Shown in pieces: positions 48,229 to 59,873 of a stretch of DNA of 64,000 bases. Made by a program: the position numbers and the translations under genes. Origin of the DNA: Lunularia cruciata (lineage: Eukaryota; Streptophyta; Marchantiopsida; Lunulariales; Lunulariaceae). The stretch's first letter is position 1; the number at the start of each line of letters is the position of its first letter. Location of the stretch: NCBI GenBank assembly GCA_948567375.1, contig OX419755.1:52023001-52087000 (forward strand). The letters run 5' to 3'. The notes under the pieces are model-generated. The model saw only the letters and a list, made by a program, of their open reading frames with translations. It did not search any database and had not been told where the DNA came from.

Positions 48229-49975
48229 GGATCCGCAATTGTTAGAACTTGTGCAAGGAATGCAAGGGATGTTGAATGAATTTTGAGAGATTAAGATGAC
48301 CATGGAGACATTACAAAGTCAAGTGCAAATCCTCATGAACAATCAAGCCATGCAAAAAGAAGAGTTGTCTCAAAACCCAGTACCTACGACTAAAGTACTT
48401 GGAGATGCACCTATGCCTACAAACCCTATCAACAATGAAGCCACATTGCTACTCTGGATGAAGAAGACCTGCAACATTGAGCCTTACAAGGGGCAACGTA
48501 TGATGGGAGTAGTGGAAAATTGGATCTTGAGAATGAATTGATATTTCCAATTGTTCCCAACAGAGATCACGGAGTTGTGAGCCGGCCTGTCTCTCACTCA
48601 GGATGAACCTCTGATGGCTATTATGGTAGCGCACCATGGACTAAGAAGGCAAGGAACCTGAACTCCATCATACTCCTCCAAGGCTAACACTCCAAGACTC
48701 AAGACATTGCTCACTAGAGAACTCAATGAGAGAGAGATGGTTGCAAATGAAAAGATGATGAGTACTTCCTCACTCCTTGTTTATATACTTGTGAAATAGT
48801 TACGTACCAAAGTTACTAATTACCATAGTAACTCAAGTTACTAGACTAAAACTCAAGTAAAGTCAAAAAGTAGAAAGGAATATCCATTCACATGGGCATA
48901 TTCCCCTAAGCATGTGGTCTTATCTTGACCCAACCACTAAGTCAAGGATTCCTTCACATGGGCTATCCTTGGACTAAAGAAGAATCCAAAACAAAAAGGC
49001 TTGCGGGCCCAAGAGTTCTCAACTCTTTCCTCAAAGCCAAACACCTAGGAATAATACCCAACCAGCACACTAAAATCCAAAATAGTGGTGCTCATCTTTT
49101 CTACTTCCTCTAAAGTAAGGTCCTCTCTATCCTAGCTATGACTAACTTTAGCTAACCATGACTAATATAGAACCATCCTTTATCTCTATATAAATAATAT
49201 CTCTTAAGTACTTGTAATACCAAGTTAAATATCACAATACCACACACATGCACATATGGGTGTTACAGAGCATGCTGCAGGTGTGTTTGCATGTGGGTAC
49301 TTGACCAATAAAGCCCTCACATGGTATGATGCTTGGGAACAATCCATGTTGGCAGAGAGAAGGGAGGTCACATGGACATCAATGCAAGAAGGATTGTTGA
49401 AGAATTTCCAATCGATAGATTTTGTGCAAATGGCTCAAACCCGACTATGGGGATTGAGAAAGAAGAACAGTGTACAAGAGTATGTGGAGACATTTCTAGA
49501 TCTACAAGTCGCAATAACTGACATGAGTCCAATAGAGGCTCTCGACAATTTCAAACAAGGGTAAAAGGAGCGGATTTGCCAAGAAGTCGTGGTGAAAAAT
49601 CCTCGCACAGTATTTGAAGCCATTGCTTGTGCACAAAGAATAGTAGGAGCATTGGGTGGAGGTGAAGGAGTAGTTCCACATCAACATTATTGGGCAAAAA
49701 TGCCACACATGGGTGGACCTGTACCAATGGAATTGGGCAACCTTTGATTTCAAGATTGAGGAGCATGACCGCTTCAAGGGGAGCATGGACGAGTAGAAGA
49801 ACAAAGAGATGGAGTCCCACAAGGAGAAGAAACTCAAGGAGAAAAACGTCATTGTTACAATTGTGGCCGTATTGGGCACATATCTACCAACTATTGCACT
49901 CATTTCCCTGGAGGCCCTTGACCTTCATACAAGCAATCTTTGAACAACATGGAGAGGTCCATTGAAGAGGAAGAG
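48229..49975 (+). pseudogene. Element C gag, interrupted by solo LTR X1
   Basis: Gag starts at ATG 48,229 with a Gln/Met-rich coiled-coil-like segment (LLELVQGMQGML) and contains KMTMETLQSQVQILMNNQAM after one stop. It is cut after an ENWILRM-containing segment by the 693-bp X1 insertion. It resumes at 49,268 with HAAGVFACGYLTNKALTWY and WTSMQEGLLKNF. A zinc knuckle, CYNCGRIGHISTNYC, near 49,857-49,901 has five rather than four residues before the last Cys. It is not translatable as one protein because of X1 and stops such as TAA at 49,562-49,564. Confidence 0.8.
48575..49267 (+). repeat. Solo LTR X1 (other retrotransposon family) inside element C gag
   Basis: The 693-bp insertion begins TTGTGAGCC and ends GTGTTACA. 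A homologous copy (X2) at 58,550-59,276 begins TGTTGTGAGC, so the LTR ends are TGTTG...TTACA. A TATATAAATAA box lies near 49,189-49,199. No coding or internal retrotransposon sequence accompanies it. The first two bases are lost or mutated here, and the target duplication is not resolved (gag on the left, gagca on the right). Confidence 0.75.
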
Positions 49976-50076
49976 GTAGAAAACACTTTGGAAAACAAAG
50001 ATCACCAATAAATGTACCTTGCGGCCTTATTGGCTCAATAAAGAAGAAGAGAAGCAAGGGAAGGAAGAGGACTAGT

Positions 50077-53000
50077 GTGCAAAGATCTCGAAAGGCAACC
50101 TCACAATTGATTGTCGTGAATGGAGTACTAGAAGGCAATCAAGTGAGAGTATTAATCAATCTGAGAGCAACAGAGAATTTCTTATCTTGCTTTGTTGCAA
50201 TAAGATTAGGAATGGATCAAGAGAGAGATGGGAGTGAAGAAGTAGAGTTGCACAATGAGCAAACAGAGAAGATTGAGTCATTACCTAGATGGGTCACACT
50301 CTCTATAGGAGAATATAAGGAAGCAATTGAGTGGTGAGTGATACAATTAGCTTGTTATGATGCAATCTTAGGCATGCCATGGATGGAGCATTACAACACT
50401 ATGGTAAATTGGAGGAAGAAAGTAGTGAGAACCCACCAATGGTCAATCATTGGGGTTAAAGAAAAGTCACCCAGGTAGGATATGCCTCTATATGTCATAG
50501 GGACGACAATTGTCTATAAGACCGATAGATGTTTCATAGGTCTAATAAGAGAAGTCCAGAGTGCACAACTCATTGGACAAATTCTTGAGAAATTGAAGGT
50601 TGTGGTAGATGAATTTCAAGATGTATTTCCTGATGATCTACCCTCAGGATTACCACCAAAAAGGAAAGTAGATCATAAAATTGAGACACTCCCTGGGAAG
50701 ACACCTCCTTGTAAGGCCCCATATCACCTATCACCTCATGAGTTGGAGGACTGTAAGACTCAAATTGAGGAGATGTTGCAGAAGAGGTTCATCCAACCTA
50801 GGGTATCACCATATGGGCCTCTTGTCTTGTTTGTGAAGAAGGACAGTACAATGTGCATGTGCATTGACTATTGAGGTCTCAATCAGCATATAGTGAGGAA
50901 CAAATACCCCTTACCTTGCATGGATGACTTGTTTGATCAACTCCATGGAGCAAGATACTTCACTAAATTGGACTTGCGGAGTGGTTACAATCAAATCCAA
51001 ATTGCAGAGGAAGATATGTACAAAATTGCCTTTCAAACCAGGTATGGCCACTTCAAGTATCTTTTGATGCCTTTTGGCCTCAATAGTGCACCTACCACTT
51101 TCATGAGTCTAATGAATGACATATTTTGTCCATACTTGGATAAGTCTATTATTGTCTTCTTGGATGATATCTTAGTGTATATATATTATCTTAATGATGA
51201 TATCTACTATGATATCTTAGTAGCATGATGACGGAACACAAACAACATCTATGAGAGGTCCTCTAGATTCTAAGACAGAATTGATTGTATGACAAAATCT
51301 CAAAGTGCGAGTTTAGCAAGTCTGAAGTAGACTACTTGGGGCATAGAGTAAGTGCAAAGGGCTTTCAAGTATTGATGGATAAAATAGAGGTCATTCAAAA
51401 ATGGAGTGCTCCAAATATCAGACTCAACTCAAGAGCTTCTTGGGGTTGATGGGATTCTATCGTAGATTTTTCAAGGACTTCTCCAAGGTTGCACAACCTT
51501 TAATGGCACTACTTGACAAGGGAAAGAAGTGGACATGGAGAACCGCACAAGAGTTGGCCTTTCAAGAATTGAAAGCCGCCTTGCTATAGGCACCAATCTT
51601 GAAGTGGTATGACCCAAAACGTCCAATCAAGTTGGCTACATATGCATCAAGCATAGCAATAGGAGCAGTCATACAACAAGAGTTGCATGACGGATGGCAT
51701 CTAATTGCATATTTCTCTTGAAAGTTGTTACCGGCAAAGCGCAACTACCACACCACAGAACAAGAAGAGTTGGCCATCATTCTGGCAACCAAGCATTGGA
51801 AGCACTATTTGGGCAAGAAGGCATTTGTAGTCGAGACAGATCACAAACCTCTAGTCTACCTTGAGATGCAAAAGGATCTATCTCGTCGCCAAATTTGATG
51901 GGCAAAGTGGCGACAACACTTCAACATGACAATCACCTACATGGAAGGTAAGAAGTAAATTGTAGATGCATTCACCCGTATGCCAATGGCAAACAACTTG
52001 GTGATAGAGGTTAAGATTAACCCTGAATTCTGGCCAAAGATTTTGGCTACTACAAAAATTGATCCACAAATTGTAGAAGTGCAATCATCCAAAGGTGTCA
52101 CTAGCACCCAAGGACTCACCTTTTGTGATGGCAGATTATGGATCCCAAATGTCCCAAAATTACACATCACCATTCTAGCGAAATGTCATGATTCGGCCAT
52201 TGCAGGTCATGTCAGAGTGGACAAGACCTTGGATGCAATTCAACGTCATTACTATTGGCCTAAGATGAGCAACGGCGTGATGGAATATGTGTATAATTAC
52301 CTACTTTGTCAATAGAACAAAGCTTCTAATCAAGCTCTTGTAGGGCTCCTTCAACCTCTCTCCACGTCTACCCAACATTGGGAACAAGTGAGTATGGATC
52401 TTGCCTGTGAATTACCCAAGACCACCTCCGGGTTTGACTCCATCGTGGTCTTTGTGGACCGGCTCAGCAAAATGATTCATGTACGCCCTACCACCAAGGA
52501 TGTGACCGCTCCACAACTAGCTCAATTATACTTAGATGCAATCTTCTCTCACCATGGCTTGTTTAGAGTACTTATCATTGATAAAGGCACTCAATTCACC
52601 AGTTTGTTTTGGCAAACACTCTTTGGTTTCTTCAAAACCAAGTTGGCCATGTCCATAGCTTACCACCCACAAACAGATGGCCAAACAAAGCGGGCTAATT
52701 GCACGATTGAAGACATGTTACGCGGCTTCACCTTAGAAGAGCAAGAGAGGTGGGACACTGTAATACCAAGGGTTAGCCATATGATCTAGATGTGAAATTC
52801 AGTTTGGTAACATCTAGAATGATGTTATACATGATGGTCAAAATAGATCAGATAGAAGTATCACCAAAAGAGTACTTCTACTAATAGGGCAGAAACCGAA
52901 ATAGACTTGAGAACCTTAGAACCAATAGCTAGACATATGATTTAAAGGTGAGAATTGGTTTGGTAACATCTGGAAGGATGTTACACATGATGGACTAAAC

Positions 53001-54213
53001 AGATCAGAAAGAGGTATCACCAAAAGGGGACTTCTACTAATAGAGTAGGAACCAAAATATGCCTGAAATCTTTGAAGGCAATTTTGAAGGCCTAAACGGA
53101 TGAATTAGGCCTCGAAAATGTGCAGATTCCCCCCCCAAACAATGGAAATTCTGGCCTTCCCTCCCCCTTGGTTTGTCTCGTTGAGAGCTTTCCAACGGTA
53201 CCTTACTCATGTGATTCTGAGATTCCTACAAGAAGATTCCCTAAAAGATTCCCTCCTGTCAAAGCTCATTTGACCAACCAGATAGGACCTAGACCAGACA
53301 TGTCACCCATCCAAGTAAGTAATCCAAGGGTGGAGCTTGCTGACATGTCACCTATCTGTGTCCCTAATCCTATGGTGGAGCTTCCTTGGAAGAGATCCTC
53401 TTTGTCTATATAATAAAGAGAAGGTGCTCCCTTGGGGCATCGAATGTTGCAGTATGCAATCTGTGTTTTCTCTCTTCTCTTGTCCTCGGAGTATTACAGA
53501 CACCCTACTCCCATTGGTGAAATTTGCTTACAACAATTCGATGAATGCATCCACCCAAGTCACTCCGTTCTTCCTCATGTATGGTGAGCATCTCTTCACA
53601 CCTTCTAGCTTGATGAAGATTTGTCCAGTGGCTACCAAGGTCGATGCAGTCAACACGTTTGTTTCTAGAATCCAACAAGATGTGGAGAGCGCCAAGCACA
53701 GATTACAGATTGCACAAAATCAACACAAGCAGTATGTTGATGCACACCGTAGGCACATGGAGTTCAATGTTGGGGATCAAGTGTGGCTATCGACAACCAA
53801 CCTCACATATGTTGGACCTTGTAAGTTCAAACCTCGTTTTATTGGGCCTTTCTTGATTCTTTGTTGCGTCGGCATTGTGGCCTATCACCTTGAGCTACCA
53901 CCACACATGAAGATCCATCACATGTTCCATGTTTCCCTACTATGTAGATATGCTCCCCGCTCGGGCCAGGGTCATTCCACCCAAGACATTTGACCTTGTC
54001 CGACACTCATTGATGGCATAGAGGAATATGAAGTGGAGCGTATTCTCCAAAAATGCATGCATGGTACTCGCCATCCGTGGGTGGAGTATTTAGTATAGTG
54101 GATAGGTTACCCCCTCTATGAAGTAACATGGGAGCCTGTTGCCAATTTGACATATGCACCGGTCTGGGTGCAAGCATTTGAGCAACCATTATACAATGAG
54201 GATGTTGCGTCTT
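50077..54213 (+). pseudogene. Element C pol, interrupted by solo LTR
   Basis: The protease region (50,090-50,340) has INLRATENFLSCF, so the catalytic D-S/T-G has become NLR. RT (50,560-51,230) shows [23 protein letters not shown], the [14 protein letters not shown] block and the catalytic [10 protein letters not shown] roughly 40-bp insertion with a repeated gatatcttag follows at 51,180-51,225. RNase H (51,600-51,950) has ETDHKPLVYLE. Integrase begins with a His-Cys zinc-binding region near 52,185-52,315 and the core (DRLSKMIHVRPT; DKGTQF; YHPQTDGQT) at 52,388-52,758. It is split by the solo LTR, resumes at 53,504 (LLPLVKFAYNNSM) and ends in a chromodomain near 54,075-54,140. RNase H and integrase would act in nuclear insertion; here they are nonfunctional. 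Confidence 0.88.
52759..53498 (+). repeat. Solo LTR of family C inside element C integrase
   Basis: This is a 740-bp LTR (TGTAATACCAAGG...GTATTACA) with no internal region, flanked by an exact 5-bp duplication gacac at 52,754-52,758 and 53,499-53,503. Integrase coding sequence stops at its left edge and resumes in the same frame at its right edge. Confidence 0.95.
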
Positions 54214-54228
54214 AAAAGGAGGGAGGTC

Positions 54229-54968
54229 TGTAATACCAAGAGCTAGCCATATGATCTAGATGTGAAATTTGGTTTGGTAACATCTAGAATGATGTTATAC
54301 ATGATGGTCAAAATAGATCAGATAGAAGTATCACCAAAAGAGTACTTCTACTAATCAAGCAAAAACCAAAATAGACTTGAGAACCTTAGAACCAATAGCT
54401 AGACATATGATTTAAAGGTGAGAATTGGTTTGGTAACATCTGGAAGGATGTTACACATGATGGACTAAACAGATCAAAAAGAGGTATCACCAAAAGGCTA
54501 CTTCTACTAATAGAGTAGGAACCAAAATAAGCCTGAAATCTTTGAAGGCAATTTTGGAGGCCTAAACAAATGAATTAGGCCTCAAAAATGTGCAGATTCC
54601 CACCCACCCCACCCATCTAAGGAAAGGCTGTCCTTCTCTCCCCCAATTTGTCTCATTTAGAGCTTTCCAATGGTACCTTACATGATTCTGAGACTCCTAC
54701 AAGAAGATTCCCTAAAAGATTCCCTTTGGTCAAAGCTTGTTTGACCAACCAGCTAGGACCTAGACCAACATGCCACCCATCCAAGTAAGTAATCCAAGGG
54801 TAGAGCTTGCGGACATGTCACCTATATATTTGCCTAATCCTATGGTGGAGCTTCCTTAGAAGAGATCCTCTTTGCTTATATAATAAAGAGAAGGTGTTCC
54901 TTTGAAGCACCAAATGTTGAGTGTGTAATTTGTGCTTCTCTCTCTTCTCTTGTCCACGGAGTATTATA
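54229..54968 (+). repeat. Element C 3' LTR
   Basis: Partner of the LTR at 46,886-47,623, with the same tandem U3 modules. It follows the polypurine tract aaaaggagggaggtc and ends gtattata (CA to TA). Confidence 0.93.
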
Positions 54969-57375
54969 GCTTATGATAGTATTTTTAGTAGAACTTGTTT
55001 CATAAGCTCTCACTCCCCATGGATCTAAAACCAACCAAATTTTTCACAATAGTTGTTTGTGCTCTTGTCTAACTCCTTGTAGAGTTTGATTGTCTAATGC
55101 AACCCAAATCCCTAGATATGGATCAATTCTTGAGCTTGGCTAACTTGTGAGCTCTATAGACCCATGTATACTTGAGCCAAGACCCTAAATTCTCTATTTG
55201 AGTAATTTACATGAAAGCTTTGTATAGAGGTGCAAGGCCTAACCATCAACAATACTAGAAATTTTCATAAGGTGATCCAATCACAACTTGAGTAGTGATT
55301 TAAACATAATCATCAGCTCATCTACAACACCTTACTTCCCAAAAGCTCCAACTTTAATTAATAAGATATGATTTGAGATGATCAAAAACTAAAATTTCTT
55401 GCACATAGCACTATAAGCACTCTATCTACTCTCCAATCTCACTAATAGATTATAAAATGTTTCATGAAGCTCTCTAAAGTGTCTAATTTTTGCACTTGGT
55501 TATGAATTCTACCCCTTCTCCTCCTATTTGATTGATCATATCACCAAGAAAATATGCTCAAATTGCTTGCTTTCTATCTTCAAATTGTAGTGTGGAAGCT
55601 TTTTTCTCCAATTGTAGTCTTCTCTCCCTAAATGCTTTTCTCAACTCCTTCAATCCTTGAAGAAGTTTAAGCTACCATTGATGGGACTCAAACTCTTGCA
55701 AATTTTTCATTTAACCTCTTCACTTTTTGACAAATGGACCCCACAACTCCACCTTGAAGCTCATGAACAAATTTAAATCATTCTTCTCCTATAAGAGCAC
55801 ATAAATTGTGAATCCCAAACTTGCTTTTAAGTAAGATTGGAAGGACAACATGTTCTGGGTATTCTTTCATGGACTTCATAAATCTTGCCTCAAAATATAC
55901 CACTATCTAGTCCCATAAGCCATCACGGTGTAAAATCTAAAGTTTGATGAGAAAAGGATTTGAGAGGGTAGATCAAGAGCATGGGACATCTCCTACTCAA
56001 ATGCTTCCCCCAATGCCTTGGTGGTGTCCATGTTTTGCTAAAACTCTCACTCTCAACGTCCTCTTCTCACTCAAGACTCCTAAAACTAAAACACACCCAA
56101 CTCTCCACCACCTATATACATCAGAGCTTTTGAAAAGATAAGGTCATACTCCACATGGCCAGCCACTTAAATACACATAGATTGCTCACATGGTAATAAT
56201 TCAATCTCACGAGATCCATCATACAACCTACTCCATATTTATGGAGATAAACCACACTAGTTTACTTTTTCATGGCTCTACAAATCACAACACAACAATG
56301 CCCATGCAAAGGATACTCTAGTACCAGAGGAGATCACTCAAATTTGGAGTACAAGTAAGATCATTCCATCCACCTTGGATGTTTCATTGTGGAGTTCTAA
56401 GGAGACATTGTAGTAGCATGTAGATCAATTGGTGCAACAAACTTGGAGCCTTTGTACCACCAAGAAACCAATGTGAGGATGAGCCTCCAAAGTCTATTAC
56501 CTTGTCACCTTTGGATACCATGCTCATTGCTTGGCAGTATCTAATAGAGAGAGTATGTTTATTGCAGTTGTTTGGTGGGATTAGCATTGGACTAGCTACA
56601 ATATGACAAGAAAGTATACAAGTATAGAAGTACTTGTATGTGGAGAAAGATGAGACTGCTAGGTGAGTATCTCTATATCATGTGTCACACTTGGCAATCT
56701 ATATCCTAAGTTATTACCAATGTCAATAGTCAAGGTTACCAAAAGATCCTTCTAGTAGACATTTCTTTGCCAAGGATGCAAGATTTAGAGAAACATAGTC
56801 CTATTCATGTGGTGATTTTTGGAAGACCATGTTAGGGATATACCCATGCTGGCCAAGGTTAGGGTCTCCAAGATCCCTATTTTGGTATGTTTTGGGAGAT
56901 GTTATGTATAAAATGACATCTCTAAGTTCATCCATCTATTTCTCCAACCTACATTTTGGAAAACATCCCTATGATAGATAATTCTTGTACTTAAGTGGTG
57001 GCAAATACACACCAAGTCCATTCTTAGATGAGACTTATGGTGTTGTTGGATGCAACTAGATTGGGATCATGGGTTCATTGTCTTCATCTTTGGTAGAAAT
57101 ACCCCTTACCTAAAAAGGTTCTACAAAGTGCTTATGAAAGGATGAAATGACTTGACCACCTTAATGTTGAAAATTTTTTGGATGTTGGGCGCTAATCTTA
57201 AATGCTGGTAGTGACTAATATATCAACTATGGCAATGGTGAACCTTGTTGGACAGCCCCAAGCCACTTTGCCTACACTTATAAGTTTCCCAAGCTCCCAT
57301 ACTTTTGGAGAGAGAGGTCTTGGACTTGTTTAGGACTCATAGTACAATAGTTGGTGGAGCTCAATGCCAATATTT
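54969..57375. other. AT-rich decayed DNA, no gene recognised
   Basis: Flank of element C. It contains no readable domain, LTR pair or RNA gene on either strand. Short frames (55,944-56,141 + and 56,384-56,587 -) look like chance. Confidence 0.4.
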
Positions 57376-57545
57376 GATGTTGAGCCTTCAAGTTCCTAAA
57401 TATGGTAGACAAAGGTTGGCAAGTGTCACTTGGATTCTCTTAGCTAGAGTAGATGTGGCTTGACTATAATGTTTGATTGTTGAGTGGAAGATCAAGTACG
57501 TATCTAATTTGAGTGTGATTCAAGTGGAAGAATGAATTGATTATT
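57376..57545 (+). repeat. Dispersed repeat copy 2 (partner at 35,682)
   Basis: Same orientation as copy 1, beginning gatgttgagccttcaag and ending gattcaagtggaagaatgaatt. Confidence 0.7.
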
Positions 57546-58395
57546 ATGGCATTTTAGAATTCATGTATGACTTATGTGTGAGTTGTGCTTCTATAGTGTA
57601 TGATAGTTGAAAATGATGTCTATTGTGTAGTGATATATATGTGCACAACACGGTTTTTCAAAGAGCAAGTCACCATCTTGGAGTCAATTGTTAGTACACA
57701 ACAAGGAGATAATTTAGGAGGACCTTTATTTTCTATGGCTCACTTTAGAGCTCTCTTATCTACTATTTTGACCATGTTAGGTTTGTATATCTCTCTCCTT
57801 GGTAGATAATACACACATTGTGGGCCTCAAAGATTAGATTAGGCAGTCCTTTGACCAGTTGATGACCAAGCTTCATCTCATAGGCTTGAGAATCAAGGTG
57901 TCAAAGTGTAGAGCATGGTCCTCTTTAGGTATCCCTCCTCACCTTGAGCATCTAGAGGGTTGTATCATATTTACAGATGGACTATGTATTTTTGGAGTGC
58001 AAGTAAGATCTGAGGATTTTGTCACATGCTTCTTAGATGCAACCTTTACAAAGAATATTCCTCATATAGATCACCTTCCTCTACTAGGAGATTCATAGAT
58101 AGTATTTGGTATACTCTCCTTTAGTATTGCATGTCAACCAACTTACCTTCTTTGCATGGTTCCCTTTCCTTAACCTTCTTATCAAGTTTGAGAGCTTTTG
58201 ATAGGAGGCTTATGGGAGGTTTGGTGATATCATTGGACCAAGGATATTTGAGTGTGTGAAAGAGGATTTGGCATGTAGGCAAACATCTATACCAATCTTA
58301 TAAAGGTAGGCCTACTATCTATGGAAGAGATAGCATCTGTAGCATTTTTGGGTAGTTGTGCTCTCTCAACATCCCTACTTTCCTTCAATTTTGTG
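57540..58395 (+). pseudogene. Non-LTR-type reverse transcriptase fragment, catalytic and C-terminal part
   Basis: The frame at 57,600 gives STQQGDNLGGPLFSMAHFRA, the QGDPLGGPLF block of a LINE-like RT. One frame over, gtagataatacacacattgtgg reads VDNTHIV, the catalytic A-D-D-T-H-I-V-G motif with DD changed to DN. Then 57,859-58,098 gives LHLIGLRIKVSKCRAW, TDGLCIFGVQV and a DATFTKNIPHIDHLPLLGD stretch, matching the thumb of the same family. Frameshifts and stops abound. The N-terminal part at 34,950-35,420 seems to belong to the same family. This copy is dead. Confidence 0.65.
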
Positions 58396-58400
58396 GTTGT

Positions 58401-59873
58401 TGATAGGTATAAGTTCCAAGGATAGCAGAGAAACACAAAAGCAAAGACACAAGTTCACACTCAAACCCCCAATGCCCCAAAGGAGCACCTTCTCTTTACT
58501 ATATAGCCAAAGTGGATCTCCCCCAAGGAATCTCCACCATAGGATTAGGTGTTGTGAGCGGGCTTGTCTCTCACTTAGGATGAACTTCTGATGGCTATTA
58601 TGGTAGCGCACCATGGAGTAAGAAGGCAAGGAATCCAAACTCCATTGTACTCCTCCAATGCTAACACTCCAAGACTCAAGACATTGTTCACTAAAGAACT
58701 CAATGAGAGAGAGATAGTTGCAAGTGAAAGGATGATGAGTACCTCCTCACCCCTAGTTTATATACTTGTGAAATATTTATGCACCAAAGTTAATAATTAC
58801 TAGAGTAACTCAAGTTACTATGCTAAAAGTCAAGTAAAGTCAAAAAGTATCAAAGAATATCCATCCACATGGGCATATTCCACTAAGCATGTGATCTTAT
58901 CTTGACCCAACCACTAAGTCAAGGATTCTTTCACATGGGCTATCCTTGGACTATAGAAGAATCAAAACAAAAACAAAACAAAAATTGCAAAAAAAAAGGC
59001 TTGCGGGCCCAAGAGTTCTCAACTCTTTGCTCAAAGCCAAACACATAAGAATAATACCAAGTCAACACACTAGAATAGTGGTGCTCATCTTTTTCACTTC
59101 CTCTAAAGTAAGGTCCTATCTATCTTAGCTATGACTAACTTTAGCTAATCATGACTAATGTAGAACCATCATTTATCTCTATATAAATAATATCTCTATA
59201 TAAATAATATCTCTCAAGTACTAGTAATACCAAACTAAATATCACAATACTATATACATACACAAATGGTGTTATAGTACATGGATAGGTGACATATCAG
59301 CAAGCCCCACCCTTAGATTATTTGCTTGGATGGGTAATATGTCGGTTTTGGTTCTATCTGGTTGGTCAAACAGGATTTGATAAGAAGGAATCTTTTAAAG
59401 AATCTTCCACTATGAACCTTAGAATCATATGGGTGAGGTACCGTTGGAAATCTCTCAATGAGACAAACTTGGGAGGAAGGAAGGCCAGCCTTTCCTTTGT
59501 TGGTAGGGGAATCTTCACATTTTTGAAGCCTAATTCATCTATTTAAACCTTCAAATTGCCTTCAAAGATTTCAGGCATATTTAAATTCCTCCTCTATTAG
59601 TAGAAGTCTCCTTTTGGTGGTATCTCTTTCTGATCTATTTAGTCCATCAAGTTTAATATCTTTCCAAATATTACCAAACTAATTCTCACCTCTAGATCAC
59701 ATGTCTAGTTATTGGTTCTAAGGTTTTCAAGTTTATTTTAAATTTTTGTCCTATTAGTAGAAGTACTCTTTTGGTGATACCTCTATTTGATCTATTTTTT
59801 CCATAATATGTAACATTCTTCTAGGTTTTACCAAACCAAATTTCACATCTAGATCATATATCTAGGTATTACA
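58401..59873 (-). repeat. Element D 3' LTR, split by X2
   Basis: The minus strand starts TGTAATACC at 59,873. Host LTR sequence occupies 59,277-59,873 and about 58,401-58,549, with X2 between. The outer edge (tgataggtat) is diverged, so 58,401 is approximate. Confidence 0.75.
58550..59276 (+). repeat. Solo LTR X2 inside element D LTR
   Basis: Homologous to X1 along its whole length. It begins TGTTGTGAGC and ends GTGTTATA. It contains an exact tandem duplication of atctctatataaataat near 59,175-59,208, which doubles the TATATAAATA box. Only short junction similarity is visible, so the target duplication is unresolved. Confidence 0.75.

Larger units (their letters stand above)
46886..54968 (+). 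mobile_element. Ty3/gypsy chromovirus element C, full length with nested insertions
   Basis: LTRs at 46,886-47,623 and 54,229-54,968 begin TGTAATACCAAG and end GAGTATTA(T/C)A. The flanks are gctaa (46,881-46,885) and gctta (54,969-54,973), a target duplication with one mismatch. The primer-binding site tggtatcagagc (47,625-47,636) fits initiator Met tRNA exactly. The polypurine tract is aaaaggagggaggtc (54,214-54,228). The interior has a leader ORF region, gag, protease, RT, RNase H, integrase and a chromodomain. Two later insertions lie inside: solo LTR X1 in gag (48,575-49,267) and a same-family solo LTR in integrase (52,759-53,498). Longer frames than in B suggest less decay. Confidence 0.93.

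Noticed and set aside
27849-54968. Endogenous pararetrovirus or other virus
   Set aside because: LTRs, target-site duplications, iMet primer-binding sites, polypurine tracts and chromodomains identify Ty3 retrotransposons; no movement protein or envelope-like gene was seen.
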